Source: Mycobacterium kyorinense (lineage in GTDB: Bacteria > Actinomycetota > Actinomycetes > Mycobacteriales > Mycobacteriaceae). Taken from it: a stretch of 64,000 nucleotides of DNA. The notes beneath the pieces are model-generated. The model saw only the letters and a program-made list of their open reading frames with translations, was not told the origin of the DNA and ran no database searches. The position numbers and the translations under genes were made by a program. This document shows positions 22,735 to 35,826 of the stretch, one piece after another (position 1 is the stretch's first letter; every line of letters begins with the position of its first letter). The stretch covers positions 86,229 to 150,228 of the forward strand of contig NZ_LQPE01000038.1 of the NCBI RefSeq assembly GCF_002101735.1, given 5' to 3'.

Positions 22735-24105
22735 CTACTGCAGCGGCGACATCTCCTGCAGCATCGTGGGTATCAGCTCGCTGACCGTGGGATGGATGTG
22801 CATGGTGCGTGACAGGGTGGTGTAGGGCGCCTTGGCGGACATCACATCGAGGATGGCGTGGATGATCTCGTCGCCGCCGACGCCGAGGATGGCCGCTCCC
22901 AGAATCTGTTTCGTGTCCGCGTCGACGACGACTTTCATAAAGCCTTGTGTCTCACCCTTTTCCACCGCCCGCCCGACTCGGGTCATCGGCCGCTGACCGA
23001 GCAACGCCGGGCGGCCCGAAGCGCGCACCTGCTCGACCGTCATGCCGGCGCGTCCCAAGGGCGGGTCGATGTAGAGCGCATACGTGGCGATGCGGTCGCT
23101 GACCCGGCGCGGGTCGCCGTCGAGCAGGTTGGCCGCGACGATCTCGAAATCGTTGTAGGAGGTGTGGGTGAACGCGCCCTTCCCGTTGCAGTCGCCCATC
23201 GCCCAGATGTGATCCACGTTGGTCTTGAGCTGGTCGTCGACGGTGATGTAGCCGCGGGCGTCGGTCTGCACACCGGCGCGCTCGAGGCCGAGGTCGTCGG
23301 TGTTGGGCCGTCGCCCCACCGCGACCAGTAGATGGCTGCCTGCGATCGCTTCCGCATCGGCTCGCGGTGTCACCTCGAACCCGTTGTCCCGCTTGGTAAC
23401 CCGGATGTCGTCGGCGTTGACGACGACGTCGATGCCCTCGTTCTCCAGGATCGTCCGGATGGCGGCCGAGACGTCGTCGTCCTCGCGGGACGCCAATCGC
23501 GGGCCCTTCTCGACGACCGTCACCGCGGCGCCGAAGCGGCGGTACATCTGGGCGAATTCCAGCGCGATGTAGCTGCCGCCGATGATCACCAGATGCTCCG
23601 GCAGCACGTCGAGGTCGAGGATCGACACGTTGGTGAGGAACGCGACGTCGGAAAGCCCGGCGATGTCCGGCACGACGGCGCGGCCCCCGAGGTTGAGGAA
23701 GATGCGGTCGCCGTGCAGCAGTTGGTCGCCGACCCGCAGTGTGTGCGCGTCCTCGAAGCGGGCATGGCCGCGGACAACCGTGCAGCCGTCCATGCCGGTC
23801 AGCCAGTCCTCGACACCTTTGCGGTCCTTGAGCATGATGTCGTCTTTGCGCGCCTTGACTTTCGCCATGTCCACGCTGACCGATCCGGTGCCCACACCGT
23901 AGTCGGCGCCGCGCCGGGCCAAGTGTGCCGCGTGTGCGCTGGCCACCAACGTCTTGGTGGGGATGCAGCCGGTGTTGACGCAGGTGCCGCCGATCAGCTT
24001 GCGCTCCACGACCGCGACGCGCTGCCCCGCGGCGGTCAGCCGACCTGCCAGCGGCGGTCCGGCCTGACCGGCACCCACCACGATCGCGTCGAAATGGCTT
24101 GTCAC
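22735..24105 (-). CDS. FAD-dependent pyridine nucleotide-disulfide oxidoreductase (mercuric reductase-like)
   Basis: 456 aa class-I flavin disulfide reductase. FAD-binding GAGQAGPPLAGRL is near the N-terminus, and the redox disulfide motif GGTCVNTGCIPTK is intact. A second dinucleotide fold (VIIGGSYIALEFAQM) and an FAD motif (ITVDDQLKTNVDHIWAMGD) follow. The C-terminal dimerisation domain has MHIHPTVSELIPTML, in which HPTVSE carries the active-site His-Glu. There is no HMA domain and no C-terminal Cys pair, so it is not a true MerA. It starts with GTG overlapping the DUF4126 stop. Confidence 0.8.
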   Translation of the reverse strand: MTSHFDAIVVGAGQAGPPLAGRLTAAGQRVAVVERKLIGGTCVNTGCIPTKTLVASAHAAHLARRGADYGVGTGSVSVDMAKVKARKDDIMLKDRKGVEDWLTGMDGCTVVRGHARFEDAHTLRVGDQLLHGDRIFLNLGGRAVVPDIAGLSDVAFLTNVSILDLDVLPEHLVIIGGSYIALEFAQMYRRFGAAVTVVEKGPRLASREDDDVSAAIRTILENEGIDVVVNADDIRVTKRDNGFEVTPRADAEAIAGSHLLVAVGRRPNTDDLGLERAGVQTDARGYITVDDQLKTNVDHIWAMGDCNGKGAFTHTSYNDFEIVAANLLDGDPRRVSDRIATYALYIDPPLGRAGMTVEQVRASGRPALLGQRPMTRVGRAVEKGETQGFMKVVVDADTKQILGAAILGVGGDEIIHAILDVMSAKAPYTTLSRTMHIHPTVSELIPTMLQEMSPLQ

Positions 24106-24584
24106 AGCACAGCTGTCGTTACCGCGATGGCGAAGCCGCCGAGCACCGCGACCGCGTCTTCGAGCAGCGCGATGGACGGATCGTGGCCGTGTGCGGCGGT
24201 CAGCCTGGTGCGGGCTTCATAGCCGCCGAGAGTGCCCAGGACGGCGCCGACGGCGCCGGCGCCCAGCGCGCTCCAGGTGTAGCCCCACGCAGTGCCGATG
24301 ACGGCACCGGCGAACGCGCCCAAGACGATCCGGGCGATGAACCCGATCGCGGCGGTGCGGCTCGGTGTGGCGGGAAGCTTGTCGGCGACCAGTTCGAGGA
24401 CCGCCAGAATGCTCAGCACCGCGACCGTCACCGGGTGCCCGACCCACGAGGCCCAGGTCCCGTCCATGTTGATCCAGTCCAGCAGCGCCGCCCATGCGAC
24501 CACGGCGGGGGCCGTCAGCGACCGCAAGCCGGCGACCACGCCGATCAGCAGAGCGAGCAGCAGGACAAGGACGTGCGTCGCCAT
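24102..24584 (-). CDS. DUF4126 membrane protein (Rv2120c-like)
   Basis: 160 aa, almost entirely hydrophobic with four to five predicted membrane helices. The N-terminal LLIGVVAGLRSLTAPAVVAW and central ATPSRTAAIGFIARIVLG are typical of the DUF4126 family, whose function is unknown. It lies between hisG and the flavin reductase on the same strand, 27 bases downstream of hisG. The four-base GTGA overlap with the oxidoreductase suggests the two are translated together here. Confidence 0.82.
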   Translation of the reverse strand: MATHVLVLLLALLIGVVAGLRSLTAPAVVAWAALLDWINMDGTWASWVGHPVTVAVLSILAVLELVADKLPATPSRTAAIGFIARIVLGAFAGAVIGTAWGYTWSALGAGAVGAVLGTLGGYEARTRLTAAHGHDPSIALLEDAVAVLGGFAIAVTTAVL

Positions 24585-24611
24585 GGCCAGGACGCTAACA
24601 CGGGAACGCGG

Positions 24612-25463
24612 TCAGAATCGGCAGAACCTGATGTCGGAGGCCAGGATCGCCTTGGCCCCGATCGCGGCGAGCTCGTCCATGATCGCGTTGACGTCGCGGC
24701 GGGGCACCAACGCGCGAACCGCCACCCAATCCGGGTCGGCCAGCGGGGCGATCGTCGGCGACTCCAGCCCCGGCGTGATCGACGTGGCGTTGTCGAGGAC
24801 CGAACGCGGGCAGTCGTAGTCCAGCATCAGATACTGCTGACCGAACACCACACCCTGCACCCGGGCCACCAGCTGGTCGCGGGCGGCACTGGGATGCTCG
24901 CCGGCGTCGGCTCGCTCGATGAGCACCGCCTCCGAATCACACAGCGGCTCACCGAAAGCCACCAAGTCGTGCAGGCTCAGGGTTCGGCCCGAACCCACCA
25001 CGTCGGCGATGGCATCGGCCACTCCCAGTTGCACCGAGATCTCCACCGCGCCGTCGAGCCGGATCACCGTGGCTTTGATTCCCTTGGCCGCCAAGTCTTT
25101 TCGCACCAGGTTCGGGTAGGCGGTGGCGATCCGCCGGCCTGCCAGATCGGCGGTGGTCCAGTCACGACCGGCCGGCGCCGCGTACCGGAAACTCGACGAC
25201 CCGAACCCCAGCGACAACCGTTCGGCCACCGGCGCCTCGGACTCGCGGGCCAAATCCCGGCCGGTGATCCCGAAGTCGAGATCCCCCGACCCGACATAGA
25301 TCGCGATGTCCTTGGGGCGCAGGAAGAAGAACTCGACGTTGTTCACCGGGTCGAGGACGGTCAGGTCCTTGGGATCGGTGCGACGACGGTATCCGGCCTC
25401 GGCGAGGATCTCGGCGGCCGGCTCACTGAGTGCTCCCTTGTTGGGGACGGCGACGCGCAGCAT
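24612..25463 (-). CDS. hisG: ATP phosphoribosyltransferase HisG (long form)
   Basis: 283 aa. It catalyses the first step of histidine synthesis, joining ATP and PRPP. The N-terminus is [16 protein letters not shown]; the substrate-binding stretches include [11 protein letters not shown] and [16 protein letters not shown] (PRPP loop). The C-terminal ACT-like domain for histidine feedback is present, as expected for the hexameric long form. The open frame continues upstream through hisE, but the ATG at 25463 is the family start and shares one base with the hisE stop (TGATG). Confidence 0.95.
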   Translation of the reverse strand: MLRVAVPNKGALSEPAAEILAEAGYRRRTDPKDLTVLDPVNNVEFFFLRPKDIAIYVGSGDLDFGITGRDLARESEAPVAERLSLGFGSSSFRYAAPAGRDWTTADLAGRRIATAYPNLVRKDLAAKGIKATVIRLDGAVEISVQLGVADAIADVVGSGRTLSLHDLVAFGEPLCDSEAVLIERADAGEHPSAARDQLVARVQGVVFGQQYLMLDYDCPRSVLDNATSITPGLESPTIAPLADPDWVAVRALVPRRDVNAIMDELAAIGAKAILASDIRFCRF

Positions 25464-25744
25464 CACAGCTTCCGATACACGTCGTCGAGCGAGAGCCCCC
25501 GCGCGATCATCAGCACCTGCGTCCAGTACAGCAATTGGCTGATCTCCTCGGCGAGAGCGTCGTCGGGCTCGTGTTCGGCCGCCAGCCACACTTCGCCGGC
25601 CTCTTCGAGGATCTTCTTGCCGACGGCGTGCACCCCGCTGTCGAGCGCGGCCACCGTGCCGCTGCCGGGCGGCCTGGTGCGGGCGCGCTCGCCGAGTTCG
25701 GCGAACAGATCTTCGAACGTCTTCACGGCCAGCGATTGTTTCAT
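25463..25744 (-). CDS. hisE: Phosphoribosyl-ATP pyrophosphohydrolase HisE
   Basis: 93 aa, second step of histidine synthesis, hydrolysing phosphoribosyl-ATP. The all-alpha MazG-like fold shows [12 protein letters not shown], then [16 protein letters not shown] with the metal-binding E-E-x-x-E and [14 protein letters not shown]. The length equals that of M. tuberculosis HisE. Overlap with hisG means coupled translation. The promoter must lie in the short gap containing the palindrome at 25785-25848. Confidence 0.95.
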   Translation of the reverse strand: MKQSLAVKTFEDLFAELGERARTRPPGSGTVAALDSGVHAVGKKILEEAGEVWLAAEHEPDDALAEEISQLLYWTQVLMIARGLSLDDVYRKL

Positions 25745-25784
25745 GCGCCGGTCAGCAAAGTCACGGCAATTTCGCGCCACCTCC

Positions 25785-25848
25785 CCGCGAGCGTGCACAA
25801 AATGACGCTCTGCACGGCAGATCGACGTACAACCATGCACGCTCGCGG
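25785..25848. repeat. Palindromic intergenic element, GCGAGCGTGC type
   Basis: Perfect 13-base arms CCGCGAGCGTGCA (25785-25797) and TGCACGCTCGCGG (25836-25848) flank a 38-base centre. Flanking CCTCC/GAGGGG bases extend the symmetry. It lies between the sugar porter stop and the hisE start, both on the minus strand, so it could end the porter transcript or form a structured hisE leader. The same core occurs at 16779-16838. Confidence 0.6.
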
Positions 25849-25857
25849 CAGAGGGGG

Positions 25858-27255
25858 TTAGTCGTGCAGTAACTCGGCGTGCATGTCTTCCAGCGCCACG
25901 CCGTTGGTCTCGCGCACCCAGCGCCACACGAACACGAACGACAGCACCGCGCACAGCGTGTAGAAGCCGTAGGCGAAGCCGAGCATGTGCCGCAGTGCCG
26001 GGAAGGTCACGGCGACTGTGGCGTTGGTGATCCACTGCGCGGTGGCCGCCAGTCCCGCCGCGGCCGCCCGGATCCGGTTGGGGAACATCTCGCCCAGCAG
26101 CACCCACAGGATCGGGCCCCACGACACGCCGAACGCGACGACGAACAGGTTCGCGGCGACCAAGGCAACCACCGCCGACGCGCCGGCGAGGTGCGGCTTG
26201 CCGTCGATGACCGGCGCGCTGGCGAAGACAATGGTCATTGTGGCCAGCATCACGGCCATGCCCGCCGAACCCGCCAGCAACAACGGCTTGCGGCCGACCT
26301 TGTCGATCAACGCGATGGCGATCAGGGTGATGATCACGTTGACCACCGAGGTGGCCAAAGCGATCGTGAACGACCACCCCTCACCGAAGCCCACGTGCTC
26401 CCACAGCACATCGGAGTAGAAGAAGATCACCGTGATGCCGACGAGCTGCTGAAAACAGGCCACCCCCAGCCCCACCCACACGATCCCGTACAGGCCGCCG
26501 GTCGGCTTGCGCAAGTCACGCCAAGACGGCGGTGTTTCGCGCTGCAGCGTCTCGACGATCCGGTTCACGGTGGGAGCCACGTCGCGTTCGTCGAGCAGCA
26601 ACGAGAGCACTTGGCGGGCTTGCGGAACCCGCTGTGAGGCAATGAGATACCGCGGTGATTCGGGGATGGTGAACGCCAGCAAACCGTAGACCAGCGCTGG
26701 AATCATTTCTCCGATGAATGTCCAGCGCCAAGCGGCCATGCCCAGCCACAGTTCGCCGCGCGAGCCGCCCGCGATGTGAAACGGCAGCCAATTCACCGCC
26801 AGCGACAAAAAGATGCCGGACACGATCGCAAGCTGCTGCAACGAGCCGAGCCGGCCGCGGATGTCTGGCGGCGATATCTCGGCGATGTATGCCGGCCCGA
26901 TCACCGATGCGACGCCGATGCCCAGACCACCCACGATGTGAAAGGCGATGAACATCCAGATGCTGCTCGCCAGCCCGGTACCCAGCCCGCAGGCGAAGAC
27001 CAGCGCAGCGGCCAGCCGCATCATCGCCAGGCGGCCGGTGCGGTCGGCGATGCGTCCGGCGATCGTCGCTCCCGCCGCCGCCCCGAGCAGTCCCGAGGCC
27101 GCCGCGAACCCAAGGACGACGTTGCCGATCTGGAAGTCGGCCTGCAGCGCCCTCACCGCGCCGTTGGTCACGGACACGTCGTAGCCGAACAGCAGCCCAC
27201 CGATCGCGGCCACCGACGCGAATCGAACAGCACGGGCGGTCACGTCGTTTCCCAC
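25858..27255 (-). CDS. MFS sugar porter (SugI/XylE-like)
   Basis: 465 aa with about 12 transmembrane segments. Sugar porter signatures are present: [14 protein letters not shown] in helix 1, RIADRTGRL between helices 2 and 3, PESPRYLI before the central loop, and [19 protein letters not shown] in helix 7. It should catalyse proton-coupled monosaccharide import. The nearest M. tuberculosis relative by memory is SugI (Rv3331), which is at another locus. The start is a GTG at 27255. It is divergent from the crotonase gene with a 23-base gap. Confidence 0.85.
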   Translation of the reverse strand: MGNDVTARAVRFASVAAIGGLLFGYDVSVTNGAVRALQADFQIGNVVLGFAAASGLLGAAAGATIAGRIADRTGRLAMMRLAAALVFACGLGTGLASSIWMFIAFHIVGGLGIGVASVIGPAYIAEISPPDIRGRLGSLQQLAIVSGIFLSLAVNWLPFHIAGGSRGELWLGMAAWRWTFIGEMIPALVYGLLAFTIPESPRYLIASQRVPQARQVLSLLLDERDVAPTVNRIVETLQRETPPSWRDLRKPTGGLYGIVWVGLGVACFQQLVGITVIFFYSDVLWEHVGFGEGWSFTIALATSVVNVIITLIAIALIDKVGRKPLLLAGSAGMAVMLATMTIVFASAPVIDGKPHLAGASAVVALVAANLFVVAFGVSWGPILWVLLGEMFPNRIRAAAAGLAATAQWITNATVAVTFPALRHMLGFAYGFYTLCAVLSFVFVWRWVRETNGVALEDMHAELLHD

Positions 27256-27278
27256 GAGTTTCCAACGTACGGTGTGGC

Positions 27279-28049
27279 ATGAAGTTCTCCGAGATCGAGG
27301 TCGCCGTCGACGGCGCCCGGGCGACCATCACGCTGAACCGACCGGACAAGCTGAACCCGCTGTCCACTACTACCCTGACCGAGTTGGTGGCCGCCGCGCG
27401 CCAGCTCGACACCCAGCCCAGTGTGAAGGTGGTGGTGATCTCTGGGCGGGGCCGAGCGTTCAGCGCCGGCGCCGACCTCGCGTCGTTCACTGCCGAGGGC
27501 GGGCCGCCGCCGCGTGAGGCGGCCGACGCCGGGCGGCGGATGGCCGACGCGATCGAGGCGATGCGGGCGGTGACCGTCGCCCGGATCCACGGCCACTGCG
27601 TCGGCGGCGCGGTGGTGCTGGCCGCGGCCTGCGATCTGCGGATCGCCGCGGACGACACCCGCTTCTCGATTCCCGAGGTCGACCTGGGCATCCCGCTGGC
27701 CTGGGGCGGTATCCCCCGACTGGTGCGCGAGATCGGCCCGGCCCGGACCAAGGAGCTGGTAATGACCTGCCGCCCGTTCGGCGCCGCGGAGGCGTTGACG
27801 GCGGGCTTTTTGAACAGCGTGGTGCCCGCCGCCGAGCTCGACGCCGCGGTCGGCGAACTGGTCGGCGTGCTGGTCGACAAGTCGGCGCTGACCTTGACCG
27901 CCACCAAGCGGCACACCAACGCCGTCACCGAAGGCATGGTCGGCACCGCCCGCGCCTGGAACGACGCCGACTCGCTGGTCACCGCGCTGGGCGATCCCGA
28001 GTCCCGAGCAGCGGCGCAGGCCTACCTGACGCGCCTGGGCCGCGGTTAG
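27279..28049 (+). CDS. Enoyl-CoA hydratase/isomerase family protein
   Basis: 256-aa crotonase-fold protein. The CoA/oxyanion segments are SGRGRAFSAGADLASF and RIHGHCVGGAVVLAAACDL. The second acidic position is kept (SIPEVDLG), but the first catalytic Glu, normally in a GGGCEL context, is Val here (GGAVVL). A classical hydratase activity is therefore doubtful; an isomerase, thioesterase or degraded-substrate role is possible. Its last four bases overlap the convergent methyltransferase stop. Confidence 0.8.
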   Translation: MKFSEIEVAVDGARATITLNRPDKLNPLSTTTLTELVAAARQLDTQPSVKVVVISGRGRAFSAGADLASFTAEGGPPPREAADAGRRMADAIEAMRAVTVARIHGHCVGGAVVLAAACDLRIAADDTRFSIPEVDLGIPLAWGGIPRLVREIGPARTKELVMTCRPFGAAEALTAGFLNSVVPAAELDAAVGELVGVLVDKSALTLTATKRHTNAVTEGMVGTARAWNDADSLVTALGDPESRAAAQAYLTRLGRG

Positions 28050-29062
28050 CGCTCGGCGACGACGCCGAACAGCGGATCGGTGACGAGCAGACGGTGAAAC
28101 GCGACGTCGCCGTACCCCGCGTGGGTGAGCGCGTCGACGAGTTCGCCGCGTTGCGGTAGTGGCCAACAACCCGCCGTCGCGCGCAACACGAGATCCAATT
28201 CGGCTGCCGACAGCGAACTTCCGGCGAACATCGAGGTCAGTACCAGCCGGCCGGTTGGGGCAAGGCGTCGTCGCAGCTCCGCAAACAAGGTCCGCCACTC
28301 CGCCGGCGGGAAGTAGTAGATGTTGTTGTGCAACGTGATCAGATCGAACGGGCCGGCGAGCTCCGCAAGGTCCGAGTCGCGAATGTCGGCGTGCAGTACC
28401 GCACAGCGATCGGCCAGTCCCCAGGCAGCCAGGTTGGCCTTCGCCAGCGCCACGACGCGCTCCGACAGGTCGATGACGACCACGGACAACCGCGGGCACG
28501 CCTCCGCCGCGTGCCGGACGTAGATGCCTGTGCCACAACCGATTTCAAGCATCATGTGAGGGGATTGGTCTTCGACGACTCGACGGACGAACCGGGCGAT
28601 GAATGGTTCGACCAGCCGCGAACCCCGTGCGACCACCTCGTCGTATTCCTCGAGGTATTGACCGCGTTCGCCGGTCCGTAGCCGCGCCGGCAGGTCGCGG
28701 TAGACGTCGCCGCGATAGTCGGCCAGCTCCGCAGTGAACCCGCGAAGACACTCGCCGTCGTGCGACGCCAACGCGCGGATCCGGTTGCCTTTCAAGGAAT
28801 ATCGACCTTTGCGGCATCGCAGCTCACCGATCGCGACACCGACGTCCAGCAATCCCGTGAGCAAGTCGACGTCGCCGATGCTCAGGGTGCGGCCGAGTTC
28901 GTCGACGGTCGCCGGCCTGCGCAGCGCCGCTATCAAGCCAATCCGCTCGGCCGCGCCGAGAAAACGGATGCGACTAAGCCCACGTGAGTCGGCAAGCAGT
29001 CCCAATGTGGCGCGCAGATTCTTCAACGCCTCGGTCGGGGGAAGCCACCACGTTGCGTGCAT
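28046..29062 (-). CDS. SAM-dependent methyltransferase with winged-helix N-terminus
   Basis: 338 aa. An N-terminal dimerisation/winged-helix domain (about 1-110, RFLGAAERIGLIAALRRPAT and ATVDELGRTLSI) precedes a class I methyltransferase domain with motif I MLEIGCGTGIYVRHA, an acidic end of strand 2 (VVIDLSERV) and FDLITLHNNIYYFPP as motif II. The layout resembles small-molecule O-methyltransferases. It starts 17 bases after the metH stop on the same strand, so it is probably co-transcribed with methionine synthase. The frame is open upstream within metH, but ATG 29062 fits. Confidence 0.8.
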   Translation of the reverse strand: MHATWWLPPTEALKNLRATLGLLADSRGLSRIRFLGAAERIGLIAALRRPATVDELGRTLSIGDVDLLTGLLDVGVAIGELRCRKGRYSLKGNRIRALASHDGECLRGFTAELADYRGDVYRDLPARLRTGERGQYLEEYDEVVARGSRLVEPFIARFVRRVVEDQSPHMMLEIGCGTGIYVRHAAEACPRLSVVVIDLSERVVALAKANLAAWGLADRCAVLHADIRDSDLAELAGPFDLITLHNNIYYFPPAEWRTLFAELRRRLAPTGRLVLTSMFAGSSLSAAELDLVLRATAGCWPLPQRGELVDALTHAGYGDVAFHRLLVTDPLFGVVAER

Positions 29063-29079
29063 GCCGCTCAACGCCGGCC

Positions 29080-32805
<3,726 letters not shown>

Positions 32806-32812
32806 GTACGTT

Positions 32813-32829
32813 CCTTCCGTAGCGGAAGG
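32813..32829 (-). promoter_or_regulatory. Hairpin occluding the metH ribosome-binding site
   Basis: On the minus strand the leader reads CCTTCCG-CTA-CGGAAGG, a perfect 7-bp stem with a 3-base loop. Its 3' arm is the Shine-Dalgarno (GGAAGGA) of the metH GTG start, five to seven bases downstream. Upstream in the same leader a GGGGCCACGCCCCC hairpin occurs (about 32862-32875). Sequestration of the ribosome site is inferred. I looked for cobalamin or SAM riboswitch consensus boxes in the 245-base leader and did not recognise either. Confidence 0.5.
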
Positions 32830-33050
32830 CGTCCTTGACTCTGCCGAGCGTGGCGGATACCAGGGGGCGTGGCCCCTAAAAATCCGTTGCAACGCCTCTC
32901 GACGGTGAGAAGTCTACGTCGGCACCCGACATCTGGACGCCCGGCTCAGCTCGACCCGGTGGAAGTCATCCCCACAAGCATAGCCCGTCTATCAATTTGG
33001 GTCGGTTTGTCGCCACGTCGCCAGCTTCCCACAGGCTTTAGGCTGAGTTC

Positions 33051-33929
33051 GTGACCTCGCCGGATACCAGCGACAGGCTGCCTGAACTGCACAACACGAT
33101 CGTCGTGGCCGCGTTCGAGGGCTGGAACGACGCCGGCGACGCGGCCAGCGATGCCCTGGAGCACCTGGACGCCATCTGGGAGGCCGAGCCGATTGTCGAG
33201 ATCGACGACGAGGCCTACTACGACTACCAGGTCAACCGGCCGGTGATCCGCCAGGTCGACGGCGTCACTCGGGAGCTGGTGTGGCCGTCGATGCGGATTT
33301 CGCACTGCCGACCGCCCGGCAGCGACCGCGACATCGTCCTGATGAACGGCGTGGAGCCCAACATGCGCTGGCGCACCTTCTGTGCCGAGCTGCTGGCCAT
33401 CGCCGACAAACTCAACGTCGACACCGTGGTGATCCTGGGCGCATTGCTGGCCGACACGCCGCACACCCGGCCGGTGCCGGTGTCCGGCGCGGCGTACTCG
33501 CCGGAGTCGGCGCGCCGCTTCGGGCTGCAGGAGACTCGCTATGAGGGGCCGACGGGCATCGCCGGGGTGTTCCAGGACGCCTGCGTGGCCGCGGGCATCC
33601 CCGCGGTCACGTTCTGGGCGGCGGTGCCGCACTACGTGTCGCAGCCGCCCAACCCAAAGGCGACGGTGGCGCTGCTGCGCCGCGTCGAGGATGTGCTCGA
33701 CATCGAGGTGCCGCTGGGCGACCTGCCGGCGCAGGCCGAGGAGTGGGAGCAGGCGGTCAGCGAGATGACCGCCGAGGACGACGAAATCGCCGAGTACGTG
33801 GCCTCGTTGGAGCAGCGCGGCGACGCCGAGGTCGACATGCACGAGGCGCTGGGCAAGATCGACGGCGACGCGCTGGCGGCCGAGTTCGAGCGCTACCTGC
33901 GGCGCCGACGTCCGGGCTACGGGCGCTAG
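33051..33929 (+). CDS. PAC2 family protein (Rv2125-like)
   Basis: 292 aa, the PAC2/proteasome assembly chaperone-2 fold. Family features include VVAAFEGWNDAGDAASDAL near the N-terminus, then VVILGALLADTPHTRPVPV and GPTGIAGVFQDACV. The C-terminal third is acidic and helical (EMTAEDDEIAEYV). Despite the name, no direct role with the bacterial proteasome is established. A GTG at 33051 starts the frame, divergent from metH with 245 bases between. Confidence 0.87.
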   Translation: MTSPDTSDRLPELHNTIVVAAFEGWNDAGDAASDALEHLDAIWEAEPIVEIDDEAYYDYQVNRPVIRQVDGVTRELVWPSMRISHCRPPGSDRDIVLMNGVEPNMRWRTFCAELLAIADKLNVDTVVILGALLADTPHTRPVPVSGAAYSPESARRFGLQETRYEGPTGIAGVFQDACVAAGIPAVTFWAAVPHYVSQPPNPKATVALLRRVEDVLDIEVPLGDLPAQAEEWEQAVSEMTAEDDEIAEYVASLEQRGDAEVDMHEALGKIDGDALAAEFERYLRRRRPGYGR

Positions 33930-33969
33930 TAGCAATTTGCGGCGACTCGACAAGATGAGGCACGGCCCG

Positions 33970-35115
33970 ATGATGTCCAGCCGCAGTGATCCGGTCGCGC
34001 CGCTGTGGCGGGCGGCGCAGGTCTTTCGTCTGCTGAGTTGCCTGTATGCGTTGGGGTTTCAGGTCGCGATCAATGCCGATTTGCGCCGGCCCGCGCTGGC
34101 GTGGGTGTTGTGCGCGGTTCTACTCGGGTTCGGCGTGGTGTGCGCGGTCGCTTATCTGCAGGGGTTTGGGCGGCGGCCGGCGTGGGTGCTCGCCGAGATC
34201 GTGGTCGTGGTCGTGTTGATGTGCTCGAACAGGGTTGTGGCGTCGGCGCAGTGGGCGTCGGACAACCAGACGTGGCCCACGACGTTATGGGCGACCAATC
34301 CGACGATTTCTGCGGCGTTGCTGTTCGGCCCTGCCGGCGGCATGGTGACGGGAATGGCCGTGATGGCAACCAATTTCGCCGTAAAAAATTACTTCACCCT
34401 GGACATGACCCATAACGCCACCCTCATTGTCGAGATCGCGCTCGGGTTGGCCATTGGCATGGCCGCACAGACTGCTCGGCGTGCCCACGAGGAGCTGCAG
34501 CAGGCGATCCGGCTGTCGGTCGCGGTCGAGGAACGCGAACGCCTGTCGCGTCATGTTCATGACGGTGTGATCCAGGTGCTGGCGCTGGTATCCAAACGTG
34601 GCCGCGAGATCGGTGGCGACGCCGCCGAACTGGCGGATTTGGCGGGTGAACAGGAACGGGCGTTGCGCCGGCTGGTGGCCTCGGCGGACTTGCCGCGCGA
34701 CGGCGACGCGACAACGGTCGACATCCGCACCCTGTTGACCCGCAGGCAAGACGAGCGGGTGTCGATCAGCTTGCCGGCCACGCCGGTGCCGCTGGTGCGG
34801 CATGTGGCTGACGAGCTCGACGCGGCGGTCGGCAACGCGCTGGACAACGTGCGCTTTCATGCGGGTCCGGATGCCCGGGCGTTCGTGCTGCTGGAGGATC
34901 TGGGGGACGCGGTGACCGTCAGTGTCCGCGACGATGGTGTGGGCATTCCCGTCGGCCGCCTCGACGAGGCGGCCCGGCAAGGACATGTCGGGATCTCGAA
35001 ATCCATCGTCGGACGCCTGGCCGCGCTGGGCGGCAGCGCGCGTCTGAGCACCGATGTCGGCGCGGGCACCGAATGGGAGCTCACGGTCCCACGGGCGGAA
35101 CAACATGGTGGCTGA
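33970..35115 (+). CDS. Membrane sensor histidine kinase (NarL-type, MacS/DUF5931-like)
   Basis: 381 aa from the ATG at 33970 (the frame opens at a TTG at 33937 and also has an ATG at 33955). Four to five membrane helices cover about 15-155, with almost no extracytoplasmic domain. The HisKA_3 box is EERERLSRHVHDGVIQVLAL (phospho-His in RHVHD), and the HATPase_c domain shows VGNALDNVRFHAG (N box), DDGVGIPVG and GHVGISKSIVGRLAALGGS. The signal is probably sensed in or at the membrane. The 3' end overlaps the regulator gene by 11 bases. Confidence 0.86.
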   Translation: MMSSRSDPVAPLWRAAQVFRLLSCLYALGFQVAINADLRRPALAWVLCAVLLGFGVVCAVAYLQGFGRRPAWVLAEIVVVVVLMCSNRVVASAQWASDNQTWPTTLWATNPTISAALLFGPAGGMVTGMAVMATNFAVKNYFTLDMTHNATLIVEIALGLAIGMAAQTARRAHEELQQAIRLSVAVEERERLSRHVHDGVIQVLALVSKRGREIGGDAAELADLAGEQERALRRLVASADLPRDGDATTVDIRTLLTRRQDERVSISLPATPVPLVRHVADELDAAVGNALDNVRFHAGPDARAFVLLEDLGDAVTVSVRDDGVGIPVGRLDEAARQGHVGISKSIVGRLAALGGSARLSTDVGAGTEWELTVPRAEQHGG

Positions 35116-35764
35116 ACAGGCGTCGTTGACGGTGATGGTGGTCGACGACCATCCGATCTGGCGTGACGCGGTGGCCCGCGACCTCGCCGAGGGCGGCTTC
35201 ACCGTGGTCGCTACCGCCGACGGCGTGGCCTCGGCGCGGCGGCGCGCCGCGGTGGTCAAACCCGACGTTGTACTGATGGACATGCGGCTCGCCGACGGCG
35301 ACGGCGTGCAAGCCACCACCGCGGTGCTGGAGGTCTCGCCGTCTTCACGGGTGCTGGTGCTGTCGGCCTCCGACGAGCGTGACGATGTCTTGCAGGCGGT
35401 GAAGGCCGGCGCGCTGGGGTATCTGGTCAAGAGCGCATCGAGCGCCGAGCTCGCGCAGGCGGTGCGCGCCACCGCGGCGGGCCGGGCGGTGTTCACTCCC
35501 GGTTTGGCGGGGCTGGTGTTGGGTGAGTATCGCCGCCTGCAACGCGCTCCGCAGGCGGGCCCGGCCACTCCGGCGCTGACGGAGCGGGAGACCGAGGTAT
35601 TGCGTTTAGTCGCAAAGGGGCTGTCCGCCAAGCAGATCGCCGGCAGGCTGTCGTTGAGTCACCGCACGGTGGAAAACCATGTTCAGGCGACTTTCCGTAA
35701 GCTTCAGGTCGCTAACCGGGTGGAGTTGACCCGCTACGCCATCGAGCACGGCTTGCACGAATAG
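35105..35764 (+). CDS. NarL/FixJ-type response regulator
   Basis: 219 aa. The receiver domain has the acidic pair VVDDH, the phospho-acceptor in VLMDMRLADGDG, the conserved Ser/Thr region VLVLSAS and Lys in GYLVKSAS. The LuxR-type HTH at the C-terminus is LTERETEVLRLVAKGLSAKQ with HRTVENHVQATFRKL. It pairs with the upstream kinase by overlap and family. Likely targets include the membrane protein and acyltransferase genes just downstream, but no operator was identified. Confidence 0.9.
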   Translation: MVAEQASLTVMVVDDHPIWRDAVARDLAEGGFTVVATADGVASARRRAAVVKPDVVLMDMRLADGDGVQATTAVLEVSPSSRVLVLSASDERDDVLQAVKAGALGYLVKSASSAELAQAVRATAAGRAVFTPGLAGLVLGEYRRLQRAPQAGPATPALTERETEVLRLVAKGLSAKQIAGRLSLSHRTVENHVQATFRKLQVANRVELTRYAIEHGLHE

Positions 35765-35826
35765 CGGGCTGAAATCAGGTAGTTCTACTCATCCATTTCG
35801 ATCGGTTGCCCGCGATCGTGGCAGCT

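Noticed and set aside
32806..33050. Cobalamin or SAM riboswitch upstream of metH
   Set aside because: I could not find the B12-box or SAM-IV core sequences; only simple hairpins are visible. A covariance-model search would be decisive.
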